Shown: in pieces, positions 7,679 through 15,106 of the stretch
Layout: the number at the start of each line of letters is the position of its first letter
Position numbering within the stretch: position 1 is the stretch's first letter
Notes under the pieces: model-generated
What the model saw: the letters and a program-made list of their open reading frames with translations, nothing else
What the model was told of the DNA's origin: nothing
Database searches by the model: none
Assembly (NCBI GenBank): GCA_043770215.1
Contig: JAYVIQ010000216.1
Coordinates: 1 to 18,617, forward strand
Reading direction: 5' to 3'
DNA from: JAYVIQ01 sp043770215
GTDB lineage: Bacteria; Bacteroidota; Bacteroidia; Cytophagales; JAAEPT01
Length of the DNA stretch: 18,617 bases
Translations under genes and position numbers: made by a program

Positions 7679-8248
7679 TTATTTGGCAATGATTAAACCA
7701 GAAAATATTTTGTTAAACTTGGTAAGCTTTGGTTCAATAACAAACTTACAATAGCCTTGATTTTCATTTCTATTATAATAATTTTGATGGTATTTTTCTG
7801 CTGGATAAAACACGGTAAATTCTTCTATGGTGGTTACAATTGGATCTGGATAAACCTTAGCTTGGTTTATTTTCTGAATACAATCTACCGCAATGATTTT
7901 TTGATCTTCAGTGTGTGGAAAAATAACTGATCTATATTGAGTTCCTATGTCATTTCCTTGCCTGTTTAAGGTTGTAGGATCATGAGTATGAAAAAACACT
8001 TCTAACAATGTAGTGTAAGAAATCACATCTGGATTAAATGAAATCTGAATAATCTCAGCATGGCCAGTAGTGCCGGTACAAATGGCATCATACGTTGGGT
8101 TTTGTATACCTCCACCGCAATAACCAGAAACTACTGAATGGACACCATCTAACCTTAAAAAAAACACCTCTGTACACCAAAAGCATCCCCCACCAAAACT
8201 TGCTAGTTGCAAGTTTGTTTTTATAGTATTTATTTCAGAAAGAGCCAA
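7679..8248 (-). CDS. msrA: Peptide-methionine (S)-S-oxide reductase MsrA
   Basis: MsrA reduces methionine-S-sulfoxide in proteins and as free amino acid, using thioredoxin. The family motifs are all present: GGGCFWCTEVFF (nucleophilic Cys22), VSGYCGG, TTGHAEIIQISFNP, FFHTHDPTTLNRQGNDIGTQYRSVIF, EKYHQNYY and near the end GYCKFVIEPK, whose Cys is the likely resolving residue. The length of 189 aa is normal for a stand-alone MsrA; there is no fused MsrB. No signal peptide is visible, so it should be cytoplasmic. The only start upstream of the catalytic motif is a TTG at 8248: an in-frame TAA lies five codons before it and no ATG falls between it and GCFWC. It heads the msrA-lysE-porE-like operon, divergent from ilvC. 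Confidence 0.95.
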   Translation of the reverse strand: MALSEINTIKTNLQLASFGGGCFWCTEVFFLRLDGVHSVVSGYCGGGIQNPTYDAICTGTTGHAEIIQISFNPDVISYTTLLEVFFHTHDPTTLNRQGNDIGTQYRSVIFPHTEDQKIIAVDCIQKINQAKVYPDPIVTTIEEFTVFYPAEKYHQNYYNRNENQGYCKFVIEPKLTKFNKIFSGLIIAK

Positions 8249-8273
8249 GTTTTGAATTTTTGATTAACATCTA

Positions 8274-8304
8274 CAAGAATACAAACTAATAGAATTTATT
8301 CCAA
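8274..8304 (-). promoter_or_regulatory. Possible promoter of the msrA operon
   Basis: Minus strand: TTG at 8304-8302 and TATTCTTG at 8281-8274 (TAnnTTTG with one mismatch), 20 bp apart, which is the normal spacing. The start site would fall near 8267, about 20 bases before the TTG start codon of msrA. Confidence 0.35.
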
Positions 8305-8462
8305 CAAGTAATTTATAGAAAAACAGCCAAATTGAAACATAATATTAAAAATATCACTTTTATGAATTATTAATGTTAATAATATTGTAAAAACTAAGGC
8401 TTTTAGCAGAATTTTTATTTGTTTTGTAAACTAATATAAACAAAGTTATTAATTCAATTGCA

Positions 8463-9944
8463 ATGGGAAACTATTTTAACACACTACCTTTAAGAGAAAA
8501 GCTAAATCAGTTAGGCGTTTGTGAATTTATGGACAGCAGCGAATTTGCTGATGGAGTAAATGCTCTAAAAGGCAAAAAAATTGTTATTGTTGGCTGTGGA
8601 GCCCAAGGTTTAAATCAAGGATTGAATTTAAGAGATTCTGGACTAGATGTAAGCTATGCTTTAAGAGCTGAAGCAATTGCAGAAAAAAGACAATCTTATA
8701 AAAACGCTGCAGAAAATAAATTTTTAGTTGGCACATATGAGGAGTTAATACCTACAGCTGATTTAGTTATAAACCTTACACCAGATAAACAGCATACTTC
8801 TGTTGTACAAGCTGTTATGCCTTTAATGAAAAAAGGGTCTAGCTTATCTTATTCTCACGGTTTTAATATAGTAGAAGAAGGTACACAGGTACGTAAAGAC
8901 ATAACAGTAATTATGGTGGCTCCTAAATCACCTGGTTCTGAAGTAAGAGAAGAATATAAAAGAGGGTTTGGTGTTCCTACCCTAATTGCTGTACACCCAG
9001 AAAATGATCCAGAAGGAAAAGGATGGGATTATGCAAAAGCATATTGTGTTGGTACTGGAGGAGACAGAGCAGGTGTTCTAAAATCCTCTTTTGTGGCTGA
9101 AGTAAAATCTGACCTTATGGGCGAACAAACAATTCTTTGTGGTTTGCTACAAACAGGTTCTATTTTATGTTTCGATAAAATGGTAGAAAAAGGTATTGAC
9201 AAAGGATACGCTTCTAAACTTATGCAATACGGTTGGGAAGTTATTACAGAAGCATTAAAACATGGAGGCATTACGGGTATGATGGATAGACTATCTAATC
9301 CTGCCAAAATAAAAGCTTTTGAAATTTCTGAAGAATTAAAAGACATAATGAGACCATTGTTTCAAAAACACCAAGATGATATTATGAGTGGAGAATTCTC
9401 TTCTACTATGATGAAAGATTGGGCTGAAGGAGACAAAAATCTTTTGAATTGGAGAGCTTTGACTGAGCAAACAAATTTTGAAAAAACACCAGCAGGTGAT
9501 GTTACTATTTCTGAGCAAGAATATTTTGACAACGGTTTACTGATGGTTGCTATAGTAAAAGCAGGTGTAGAACTAGCTTTTGAAACAATGACAGAAGCAG
9601 GTATAAAAGAAGAGAGTGCTTATTATGAGTCGCTACACGAAACACCACTTATTGCAAATACAATTGCTCGTAAAAAACTTTTTGAAATGAATAGAGTAAT
9701 TTCTGATACGGCAGAGTATGGTTGTTATTTATTTGATCATGCATGTAAGCCATTATTAGCTAACTTCATGATAGATGTAGATACTTCTATAATCGGTAAA
9801 AATTTCAATGCTGGAATTGATAATGGTGTAGACAACAAAACATTATTTACAATTAATGAAATCATTCGTTCGCACCCAATAGAATGGGTAGGCGCAGAAT
9901 TAAGAGAAGCAATGACATCTATGAAAGCAATTAGCTTAGCTTAA
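8463..9944 (+). CDS. ilvC: Ketol-acid reductoisomerase, long (class II) form
   Basis: IlvC isomerises and reduces acetolactate or acetohydroxybutyrate to the dihydroxy acids of valine/leucine and isoleucine synthesis, with NADPH and Mg2+. The 493-residue length, with duplicated C-terminal knotted domain, is the class II form; the match to the enteric enzyme is close along the whole chain. Seen: Rossmann motif VGCGAQGLNQG (about 43-53), the NADPH-phosphate loop YALRAEAIAEKRQSY, NLTPDKQH, SHGFNI, and Mg ligands D217 and E221 in VKSDLMGEQTILCG. The second half carries EYFDNGLLMVAIVKAGVELAFETM and EESAYYESLHETPLIANTIARK. The start ATG lies about 215 bp from the divergent msrA; no perfect TAnnTTTG was found before it. 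The usual ilvD/ilvB/ilvN neighbours are absent. A strong terminator follows. Confidence 0.97.
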   Translation: MGNYFNTLPLREKLNQLGVCEFMDSSEFADGVNALKGKKIVIVGCGAQGLNQGLNLRDSGLDVSYALRAEAIAEKRQSYKNAAENKFLVGTYEELIPTADLVINLTPDKQHTSVVQAVMPLMKKGSSLSYSHGFNIVEEGTQVRKDITVIMVAPKSPGSEVREEYKRGFGVPTLIAVHPENDPEGKGWDYAKAYCVGTGGDRAGVLKSSFVAEVKSDLMGEQTILCGLLQTGSILCFDKMVEKGIDKGYASKLMQYGWEVITEALKHGGITGMMDRLSNPAKIKAFEISEELKDIMRPLFQKHQDDIMSGEFSSTMMKDWAEGDKNLLNWRALTEQTNFEKTPAGDVTISEQEYFDNGLLMVAIVKAGVELAFETMTEAGIKEESAYYESLHETPLIANTIARKKLFEMNRVISDTAEYGCYLFDHACKPLLANFMIDVDTSIIGKNFNAGIDNGVDNKTLFTINEIIRSHPIEWVGAELREAMTSMKAISLA

Positions 9945-9968
9945 CTAAATCTTAATTACAATACGTTT

Positions 9969-10005
9969 AAAAAGAGCTCAACAAAATTGAGCTCTTTTTT
10001 GTTTT
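9969..10005 (+). terminator. Strong intrinsic terminator after ilvC
   Basis: A 13-bp perfect inverted repeat, AAAAAGAGCTCAA (9969-9981) and TTGAGCTCTTTTT (9987-9999), with a 5-base loop and a following T tract. It isolates ilvC from the next gene. The palindromic A/T flanks would let it act on both strands. Confidence 0.92.
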
Positions 10006-10088
10006 AGGAGATCATTTAAAACAAATAATAAAAGCTTAATTAAAAAATATGCCTTGCCATTGCATGTAAATCTTCTAAAAATAAAAAA

Positions 10089-10538
10089 ATGAATATAAAA
10101 CTTAGATCCAAAGTTGCAGGAAATTATTTGAACGTTATGGCAAAGTTCGACCGTGATTTATTCGAATTTTTAAAACCCCCTGACTCACAAATGAAACTTA
10201 TAGAATTTGGAGGATCCAAAAAAGGGGATAAAGTTCACTTAGAAATTATTTTCCCATTTAAATCTGAATGGATTAGCTTAATTACTGATGACAAAATAAC
10301 TGAATCTGAAGCCTATTTTGTAGATGAAGGCATTGTTTTACCTGCTATCTTAGGATTATGGAAACATAAGCACATTGTTAGGAAAATAAATGACACAACG
10401 TCTGAAATTATAGACGACATGACCTTTGAGGCTGGTTGGAAAAATTTTACATTTTTATTGTACCCATTTATTTTTATTGCATTTTTTCCAAGAATAAAAG
10501 CATACAAACAATATTTTGGAAATAATACGTCTACCTAA
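10089..10538 (+). CDS. SRPBCC-superfamily (START-like) protein
   Basis: A 149-residue cytoplasmic protein without signal peptide. The pattern looks like the SRPBCC/START-like helix-grip fold, as in flavobacterial proteins of this size: a first strand (IKLRSKVAGN), a helix (FDRDLFEFLKPP), alternating beta strands (LIEFGG..GDKVHLEIIF.PF, EAYFVDEG, SEIIDDMTFE) and a long hydrophobic C-terminal helix (FTFLLYPFIFIAFFPRIKAYKQYF). The fold binds small lipophilic ligands; no ligand or reaction can be deduced. The gene stands alone between the ilvC terminator and a bidirectional terminator shared with the convergent pfkA. It begins with an ATG after an A-rich stretch, without Shine-Dalgarno. The fold is assigned by pattern; function unknown. 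Confidence 0.6.
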   Translation: MNIKLRSKVAGNYLNVMAKFDRDLFEFLKPPDSQMKLIEFGGSKKGDKVHLEIIFPFKSEWISLITDDKITESEAYFVDEGIVLPAILGLWKHKHIVRKINDTTSEIIDDMTFEAGWKNFTFLLYPFIFIAFFPRIKAYKQYFGNNTST

Positions 10539-10551
10539 AAAAAGGGTAATA

Positions 10552-10593
10552 AAAAAGGGAGATTGTCTTAATAGAAAATCTCCCTTTTTATTA
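10552..10593. terminator. Bidirectional terminator between SRPBCC gene and pfkA
   Basis: Perfect 13-bp inverted repeat: AAAAAGGGAGATT (10552-10564) with AATCTCCCTTTTT (10577-10589), 12-base loop. A T run follows on the plus strand and an A run precedes it, so it can stop both the SRPBCC transcript (+) and the convergent pfkA transcript (-), whose stop codon is about 20 bp away. Confidence 0.9.
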
Positions 10594-10607
10594 TTTAAAA
10601 AAATCAG

Positions 10608-11588
10608 TTAATAAACTCTACCATTCAGAGTGTCTATCAATCTAATCAATTCTGGATTTACAGGCTTTCTTTTATTTATGGCATTATCAAACGAAGTGTA
10701 CACTAAATCTTCATGTATAATCCCTGCCATAACGCACGTCTCGCCTTTCATTAACCCTTCTACGCAACCCAATCCTAACCTACTAGCCAGAACTCTGTCT
10801 GCTGCCGTTGGAACCCCACCACGCTGCACATGTCCTAATGTAGTTACTTTTGTATCTAAGTCTGGTGCTGCTTCTTTTACTTTTTTTGCAATTTCTAAAG
10901 CATTACCAGCCTCATCTCCTTCTGCCACAATAATAATATGAGAGCCTTTAGAAGCTTCGTCTCCTTTAATAAGCTTATCTATCACTTCTTCTATAGAGAT
11001 TCTTTTTTCTGGGATTAAAGCCATTTCTGCACCACCACCTATAGCAGAACAAACAGCTATATATCCGGTATCTCTTCCCATTACTTCTATAAAAAATACT
11101 CTTTCATGGGCATCAGCAGTATCTCGTATTTTATCAATAGCATCTAAAGCTGTATTTACAGCCGTATCATAACCGATTGTAAAATCCGAACCATACAAGT
11201 CATTATCTATTGTTCCTGGCGCACCTATTACTGGAAAACCATGTTCTTCATAAAATAATTTTGCTCCTGTAAAAGTACCATTTCCACCTATAACTACTAA
11301 TCCTTCAATGCCTTTTTCTCGTAACATTGCAGCTGCTTTGGCACGCCCCTCTTTGGTTCTAAACTCATCGCTTCTAGCAGATTTTAAGATAGTACCTCCT
11401 TTTTGTATTATATTGCTCACAGAGCGTAAATTCATTAGCTCTAGATTACCAGCTATTAAACCGTCATATCCTTTATATACCCCAAAAACTTCCATTCCAT
11501 AATGCAATCCACCACGTACTACAGCTCTTATACAAGCGTTCATACCAGGTGCATCTCCACCAGAAGTTAACACAGCAATTTTTTTCAT
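10608..11588 (-). CDS. pfkA: 6-phosphofructokinase, ATP-type, with Asn at position 103
   Basis: PfkA phosphorylates fructose 6-phosphate to the 1,6-bisphosphate, the committed step of glycolysis. The ATG at 11588 gives 326 aa, a normal bacterial length; an in-frame TTG two codons upstream is a less likely start. Motifs in order: TSGGDAPGMNACIRAVVR (ATP-binding Gly-rich loop), GYDGLI, IGGNGTFTGA, APGTIDNDLYG with catalytic D128 and D130, EVMGRDTG (fructose-6-P binding), GGGAEMALIPE and LGHVQRGGVPTAADRVLASR. The Gly at 104 and the Gly of PGTIDND point to ATP rather than pyrophosphate as donor. The odd point is Asn103, where the family has Asp (GGDGS/T) next to the Mg of Mg-ATP. The gap of about 400 bp upstream and the terminator downstream indicate a single-gene transcript; the gapA partner common in Bacteroidota is not adjacent. 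Confidence 0.95.
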   Translation of the reverse strand: MKKIAVLTSGGDAPGMNACIRAVVRGGLHYGMEVFGVYKGYDGLIAGNLELMNLRSVSNIIQKGGTILKSARSDEFRTKEGRAKAAAMLREKGIEGLVVIGGNGTFTGAKLFYEEHGFPVIGAPGTIDNDLYGSDFTIGYDTAVNTALDAIDKIRDTADAHERVFFIEVMGRDTGYIAVCSAIGGGAEMALIPEKRISIEEVIDKLIKGDEASKGSHIIIVAEGDEAGNALEIAKKVKEAAPDLDTKVTTLGHVQRGGVPTAADRVLASRLGLGCVEGLMKGETCVMAGIIHEDLVYTSFDNAINKRKPVNPELIRLIDTLNGRVY

Positions 11589-11594
11589 CTTCAA

Positions 11595-11991
11595 CTTTAT
11601 ATATATAATGGTGAATTTTGCTTTTTTTTTTAAGAGTTCAAAATAGTTTTGCTTATATCTTTAATAGTTGCAAACAAAGATTAAAAATAGTTAGTCTTCT
11701 AGAATGAATTTTTAATAATTTAAGATAACTAAGGCTATTGTTACTTTTCCGTTAAGTTAAATGGGTTTGTGAAAGCATTATCTAAGATATAGAATCCATC
11801 CGTTTTAAAATGGAAAATTATCAAATCTAAATTTAATATTGAGTTATATGACCAAAGGTTTTTAAAAAATATTGTTCATTTATAATAGCGATTAGAAACT
11901 GAACGAAAAAAAAAGTAAACAAACTAAAGTATCGTTACAATACTCTAGCTTGTCTACATTTTATACTGATTTAAAAGAGAATTATTATAAA
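11595..11991. other. 397-bp intergenic region upstream of pfkA
   Basis: No conserved-looking reading frame, RNA gene or strong hairpin was seen; the stretch is very AT-rich. The only signal is a perfect minus-strand TAGATTTG (11829-11822), which fits the -7 consensus. A TTG at 11855-11853 lies 23 bp upstream of it on that strand, at the long end of allowed spacing. Used for pfkA it would leave a leader of about 225 bases. Confidence 0.5.
11822..11855 (-). promoter_or_regulatory. Possible distal promoter for pfkA
   Basis: Minus-strand TTG (11855-11853) and TAGATTTG (11829-11822), 23 bp apart. The -7 box is perfect but the spacing is long and the distance to pfkA large; a chance match in AT-rich DNA is quite possible. 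Confidence 0.25.
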
Positions 11992-12471
11992 TTATTTGGT
12001 TCTTTTAAAAATATATCTAGTAATATAAATTCCATTATCATCTGTTTTATCTCCTACACTTTCAACTCCACTTGTAACAAATGAAAGTTCCCACCCTTGA
12101 GAAACCAAAGTATTTACTTTAGATGTTATTAAAGCATCATTAGAAGCAATATTTTGAAAGTTGATACCCACAGCACTAAAAAAGTTCAATAATTTAGTCT
12201 CAGAAAACACCTTTACTTTCGCATCTTCTCTATCCACTGTTCCTTGTTCACTTTTTTTACCATCTATTCTTTCTGTTGTAAAATCAGCAGCATTAATTAC
12301 ACTATTTTCCTCAATAATTCTAGATCTACCCAATCCCATAGGAATTATAGATTCTACAACTGTTATTTGCTTATACTCAACTACAGTTTTTGTGTTTGCT
12401 TTAAAAGCAAAAATACCTACTAATGAAATTGCAGCAAATACAGCAATTGATAAATACTTAACATTTTTCAT
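11992..12471 (-). CDS. Secreted DUF4177-like protein of unknown function
   Basis: The likely start is the ATG at 12471, giving 159 residues that open with an N-terminal signal or anchor segment (MKNVKYLSIAVFAAISLVGIFAFKA). An in-frame TTG at 12510 would put 13 polar residues before it and is unlikely. After the signal come a beta strand (VVEYKQITVVESI), a Gly/Arg-rich turn (PMGLGRSRII), a helical middle (KLLNFFSAVGINFQNI, then DALITSKVNTL) and the ending GWELSFVTSG ... GIYITRYIFKRTK. A GWEL strand, a loop and a terminal YIFKR strand are the signature of small DUF4177-type proteins, here with an added signal peptide and insert. No catalytic residues are apparent. It lies 150 bp downstream of the NlpC/P60 gene on the same strand; co-transcription is possible. 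Function unknown. Confidence 0.7.
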   Translation of the reverse strand: MKNVKYLSIAVFAAISLVGIFAFKANTKTVVEYKQITVVESIIPMGLGRSRIIEENSVINAADFTTERIDGKKSEQGTVDREDAKVKVFSETKLLNFFSAVGINFQNIASNDALITSKVNTLVSQGWELSFVTSGVESVGDKTDDNGIYITRYIFKRTK

Positions 12472-12607
12472 AATTTTCGTTTGTTTAAAATTCAAAAGCA
12501 ATTTATACAATTAAAAATATTTTATCAAAAAGTATTCAAAGTATCCATTATTTTTTTTAAGAATATCTGATTATAAACAATTTAGATAATTATTACGTTC
12601 TTTTCGC

Positions 12608-12630
12608 TTTGTAAAAGTAGCTTTTACAAA
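12608..12630 (-). other. Stem-loop embracing the stop codon of the NlpC/P60 gene
   Basis: Perfect 10-bp inverted repeat TTTGTAAAAG (12608-12617) / CTTTTACAAA (12621-12630), 3-base loop. The TAA stop codon of the minus-strand NlpC/P60 gene (12626-12624) lies within the stem. No T run follows on the minus strand, so it may be a 3' stabiliser or weak terminator rather than a classical one. Confidence 0.45.
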
Positions 12631-13112
12631 ACCCTTCTTGAAATAAAATAAAAAGGAAGCCAATAACCCGCTAGATTATCTTCTCTTACACCTTTGCTTG
12701 TAGAGGCATGTATAAATTTCACTTCTCCATTGTGAGAAAAAGATATAATTCCTGCATGGTTTACATTTCGGCCATCTTTTTTATCTGTGAAAAAGATCAT
12801 ATCTCCTACTTTTACATTTTTTAAAGATATTACCTCTCCTACTTTAGACTGTTCAAGAGAGGTTCTTGGCAGAGTAATATCATATTCTTTAAAAACAGAA
12901 TACAACAATCCAGAACAATCCATCCCTGAAGCATTTGTACCTCCAAGTTTGTACTTTGTGCCAATATATGTGCGTGCAGAACGTAAAACCAACTCTGCTA
13001 TATTAGACTTTTTGTTAGACTTAGAAACTGTAGAATTGACTTTTTTGTGATTTACACATGATAAAAATGTAAAGAATAAAATAAGAAAGAAGAACTTTAT
13101 ATACTTTAGCAT
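12624..13112 (-). CDS. NlpC/P60 family lipoprotein (cell-wall peptidase)
   Basis: A 162-residue protein with a lipoprotein signal: MLKYIKFFFLILFFTFLSC, lipid-modified Cys19, then a short linker rich in Lys, Ser and Asn. The NlpC/P60 domain fills the rest: YIGTKYKLGGTNASGMDCSGLL with catalytic Cys66, VGDMIFF, VNHAGI with His119 and FIHAS with His135, a complete Cys-His-His catalytic set. Such domains cut gamma-D-glutamyl bonds in peptidoglycan stem peptides, and the lipid anchor places it in the envelope facing the periplasm. With no SH3 or LysM targeting domain it is a minimal Spr/MepS-type enzyme. It is divergent from asnB by 107 bp, with no clear promoter box in between. The family is certain; the exact bond cut is inferred. 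Confidence 0.93.
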   Translation of the reverse strand: MLKYIKFFFLILFFTFLSCVNHKKVNSTVSKSNKKSNIAELVLRSARTYIGTKYKLGGTNASGMDCSGLLYSVFKEYDITLPRTSLEQSKVGEVISLKNVKVGDMIFFTDKKDGRNVNHAGIISFSHNGEVKFIHASTSKGVREDNLAGYWLPFYFISRRVL

Positions 13113-13219
13113 AACTTAAGATTTAAACAACTTATAAAAACAAGTTAATGAATTTAAGATATTGAAGCCTAATTTTCATTCAAAAATCAAAATAAAACAC
13201 TAAATTTCGGGTATACATT

Positions 13220-15106
13220 ATGTGCGGAATAACAGGGTTTTATATACAAGAGCAAAGTAATCATCTACTAGATGCTCTAGATACTAGCGTAAATAATCTT
13301 AAAAAACGTGGTCCTAATGCATCTGGAAAATACATTTCAGATTCATTTAGAGTTGCTATGGGGCATAGCAGATTATCTATAATAGATACTTCTGAAGCTG
13401 CAAACCAACCCATGCATAGTTTAGATAATAAATACACATTAGTTTTTAATGGCGAAATATTTAATTACAAAAGTTTACGCAAAGAGCTAGTATCTAAAGG
13501 GTATGAGTTCAGAACAAATTCTGATACAGAAGTTGTTTTAAATTTATTTCATGCCTATCAAAATGAGGCATGGATAAAACTTAACGGATTCTTTGCTATA
13601 GCTATTTATGACCATTCTAACCAAACAATCTCATTAGCAAGGGATAGATTTGGAATAAAACCATTGCTTTATAGTTATTACAACAATACTTTATTTTTTG
13701 GGTCAGAAATGAAAGCATTGCTTCCGTTTGGTATAAACAAAGATATAGATGAGGATGCCCTTAGGATGTATTTTTCTTTGAATTATATTCCAGCACCTCA
13801 CAGTATTTTTAGTTCCGTAAAAAAAATGATGCCTGGCCAAAATTTGATTTTTGATGGTAATAAGCTAGAACAAAAATATTACTACAAACTAGAACCTAAA
13901 ATAGAGTCTAAACTTATTTCCTACCAAAACGCTCAGAAAGAATTGTATAAGTTAATGGAACAAAGCGTAGCAGATAGGTTGGTTGCTGATGTTCCCTTGG
14001 GTACTTTTTTAAGCGGAGGTATAGATTCATCTGTAATAACAGCTCTAGCTTCTAAACAGGTAAATTCTATTTCTACCTTTTCTGTTGGATTTAAAGACAA
14101 TTCTTTTTTTGATGAAAGAACTTATGCTAGGTTAGTGGCAGAAAAATATAAAACAAACCACCATGAAATAGAATTAAGCAATGATGATTTATTGCTTAGC
14201 CTAGAAGAATTATTAGAATACTCAGATGAGCCATTTGCAGACTCTAGTGCTTTGGCGGTAAACGCTTTGTGTAAAGAAACTAAAAAACATGTAACGGTAT
14301 GTTTATCTGGAGACGGAGCTGATGAGGTTTTTGCAGGATACAACAAGTATATGGCAGAATATAAATTACAGAATATGGGTAAAAAAGAGCAGATCATCTC
14401 TTATTTAGCTCCCATTTGGAATTTTTTGCCCAAAAGCAGAAATACCCCAATTACTAATACAATAAGAAAACTACATAAGTTTGCAGAGGGAAGTTCATTA
14501 GACAAAAAAGAGCGATATTGGAATTGGTGTTGTGTAGGAAAAAAAAGTTTAGTAGATGCGCTACTAATACAAAAAGCAAAAAATAGTTTTGAAGAAAAAA
14601 GACAAGAATTAATAGCAAAAATAAATTCGGAAAAAGGGATCAATGATGTTTTATTAAATGACATATCATTAGTATTGCCAAATGACATGCTTACAAAAGT
14701 AGATTCTATGTCTATGAGAAATGGCTTAGAAGTGCGTGTACCTTTTTTAGATTACAGAGTTGTAGAATTTGCTTGCTCACTTTCAGAAGATTATAAAATA
14801 AATAGTACGCTTAAAAAAAGAATAGTTCAAGATACATTTAGAAAGATTCTTCCAGAAAAAATATACAACAGACCTAAACATGGTTTTGAGGTACCTATGC
14901 TCAATTGGCTTAAAAAAGAACTAAATAATAAATTAACCAACGTTTATTTAGAGCCTACTTTTGTTACTGAACAAAAAATTTTCAATTTAGATACCATAAA
15001 TCTTTTACTAAAAAAATTGCACTCAAATAATCCAGAAGATAGTCATGCAACGGTTTGGGCATTATTAGTTTTTCAGCATTGGTATATTAAAACATTTTTA
15101 AAATAA
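13220..15106 (+). CDS. asnB: Asparagine synthase (glutamine-hydrolysing), AsnB type
   Basis: A 628-residue class II amidotransferase. The N-terminal glutaminase domain starts MCGITGFY, where Cys2 becomes the N-terminal nucleophile after Met removal, and continues with KKRGPNASG, GHSRLSIID, FNGEIFNY, SDTEVVL and ARDRFGIKPL. The synthetase domain has the ATP pyrophosphatase loop SGGIDSS (265-271), SGDGADEVFAGY (about 364-375), RVPFLDYRVVEFA and RPKHGFEVPM. This longer form (about 600-650 aa) is the kind often found in exopolysaccharide and O-antigen clusters, where members may amidate sugar acids rather than aspartate; E. coli AsnB is about 550 aa. It is translationally coupled, TAATG, to the following membrane protein, which supports a polysaccharide role. 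Biosynthetic asparagine supply remains possible. A one-mismatch -7 box (TAAATTTC, 13201-13208) lies just upstream of the ATG. Confidence 0.9.
   Translation: MCGITGFYIQEQSNHLLDALDTSVNNLKKRGPNASGKYISDSFRVAMGHSRLSIIDTSEAANQPMHSLDNKYTLVFNGEIFNYKSLRKELVSKGYEFRTNSDTEVVLNLFHAYQNEAWIKLNGFFAIAIYDHSNQTISLARDRFGIKPLLYSYYNNTLFFGSEMKALLPFGINKDIDEDALRMYFSLNYIPAPHSIFSSVKKMMPGQNLIFDGNKLEQKYYYKLEPKIESKLISYQNAQKELYKLMEQSVADRLVADVPLGTFLSGGIDSSVITALASKQVNSISTFSVGFKDNSFFDERTYARLVAEKYKTNHHEIELSNDDLLLSLEELLEYSDEPFADSSALAVNALCKETKKHVTVCLSGDGADEVFAGYNKYMAEYKLQNMGKKEQIISYLAPIWNFLPKSRNTPITNTIRKLHKFAEGSSLDKKERYWNWCCVGKKSLVDALLIQKAKNSFEEKRQELIAKINSEKGINDVLLNDISLVLPNDMLTKVDSMSMRNGLEVRVPFLDYRVVEFACSLSEDYKINSTLKKRIVQDTFRKILPEKIYNRPKHGFEVPMLNWLKKELNNKLTNVYLEPTFVTEQKIFNLDTINLLLKKLHSNNPEDSHATVWALLVFQHWYIKTFLK

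Noticed and set aside
9029..9518. Open frames of 60-105 codons on the minus strand inside ilvC
   Set aside because: They are antisense to a strongly conserved coding sequence and have unlikely composition; shadows of the real gene.
12161..12514. A 117-codon plus-strand frame antisense to the DUF4177-like gene
   Set aside because: The minus-strand frame has a proper signal peptide and a family-like C-terminus; the plus-strand translation has no motif and arises from codon bias of the opposite strand.
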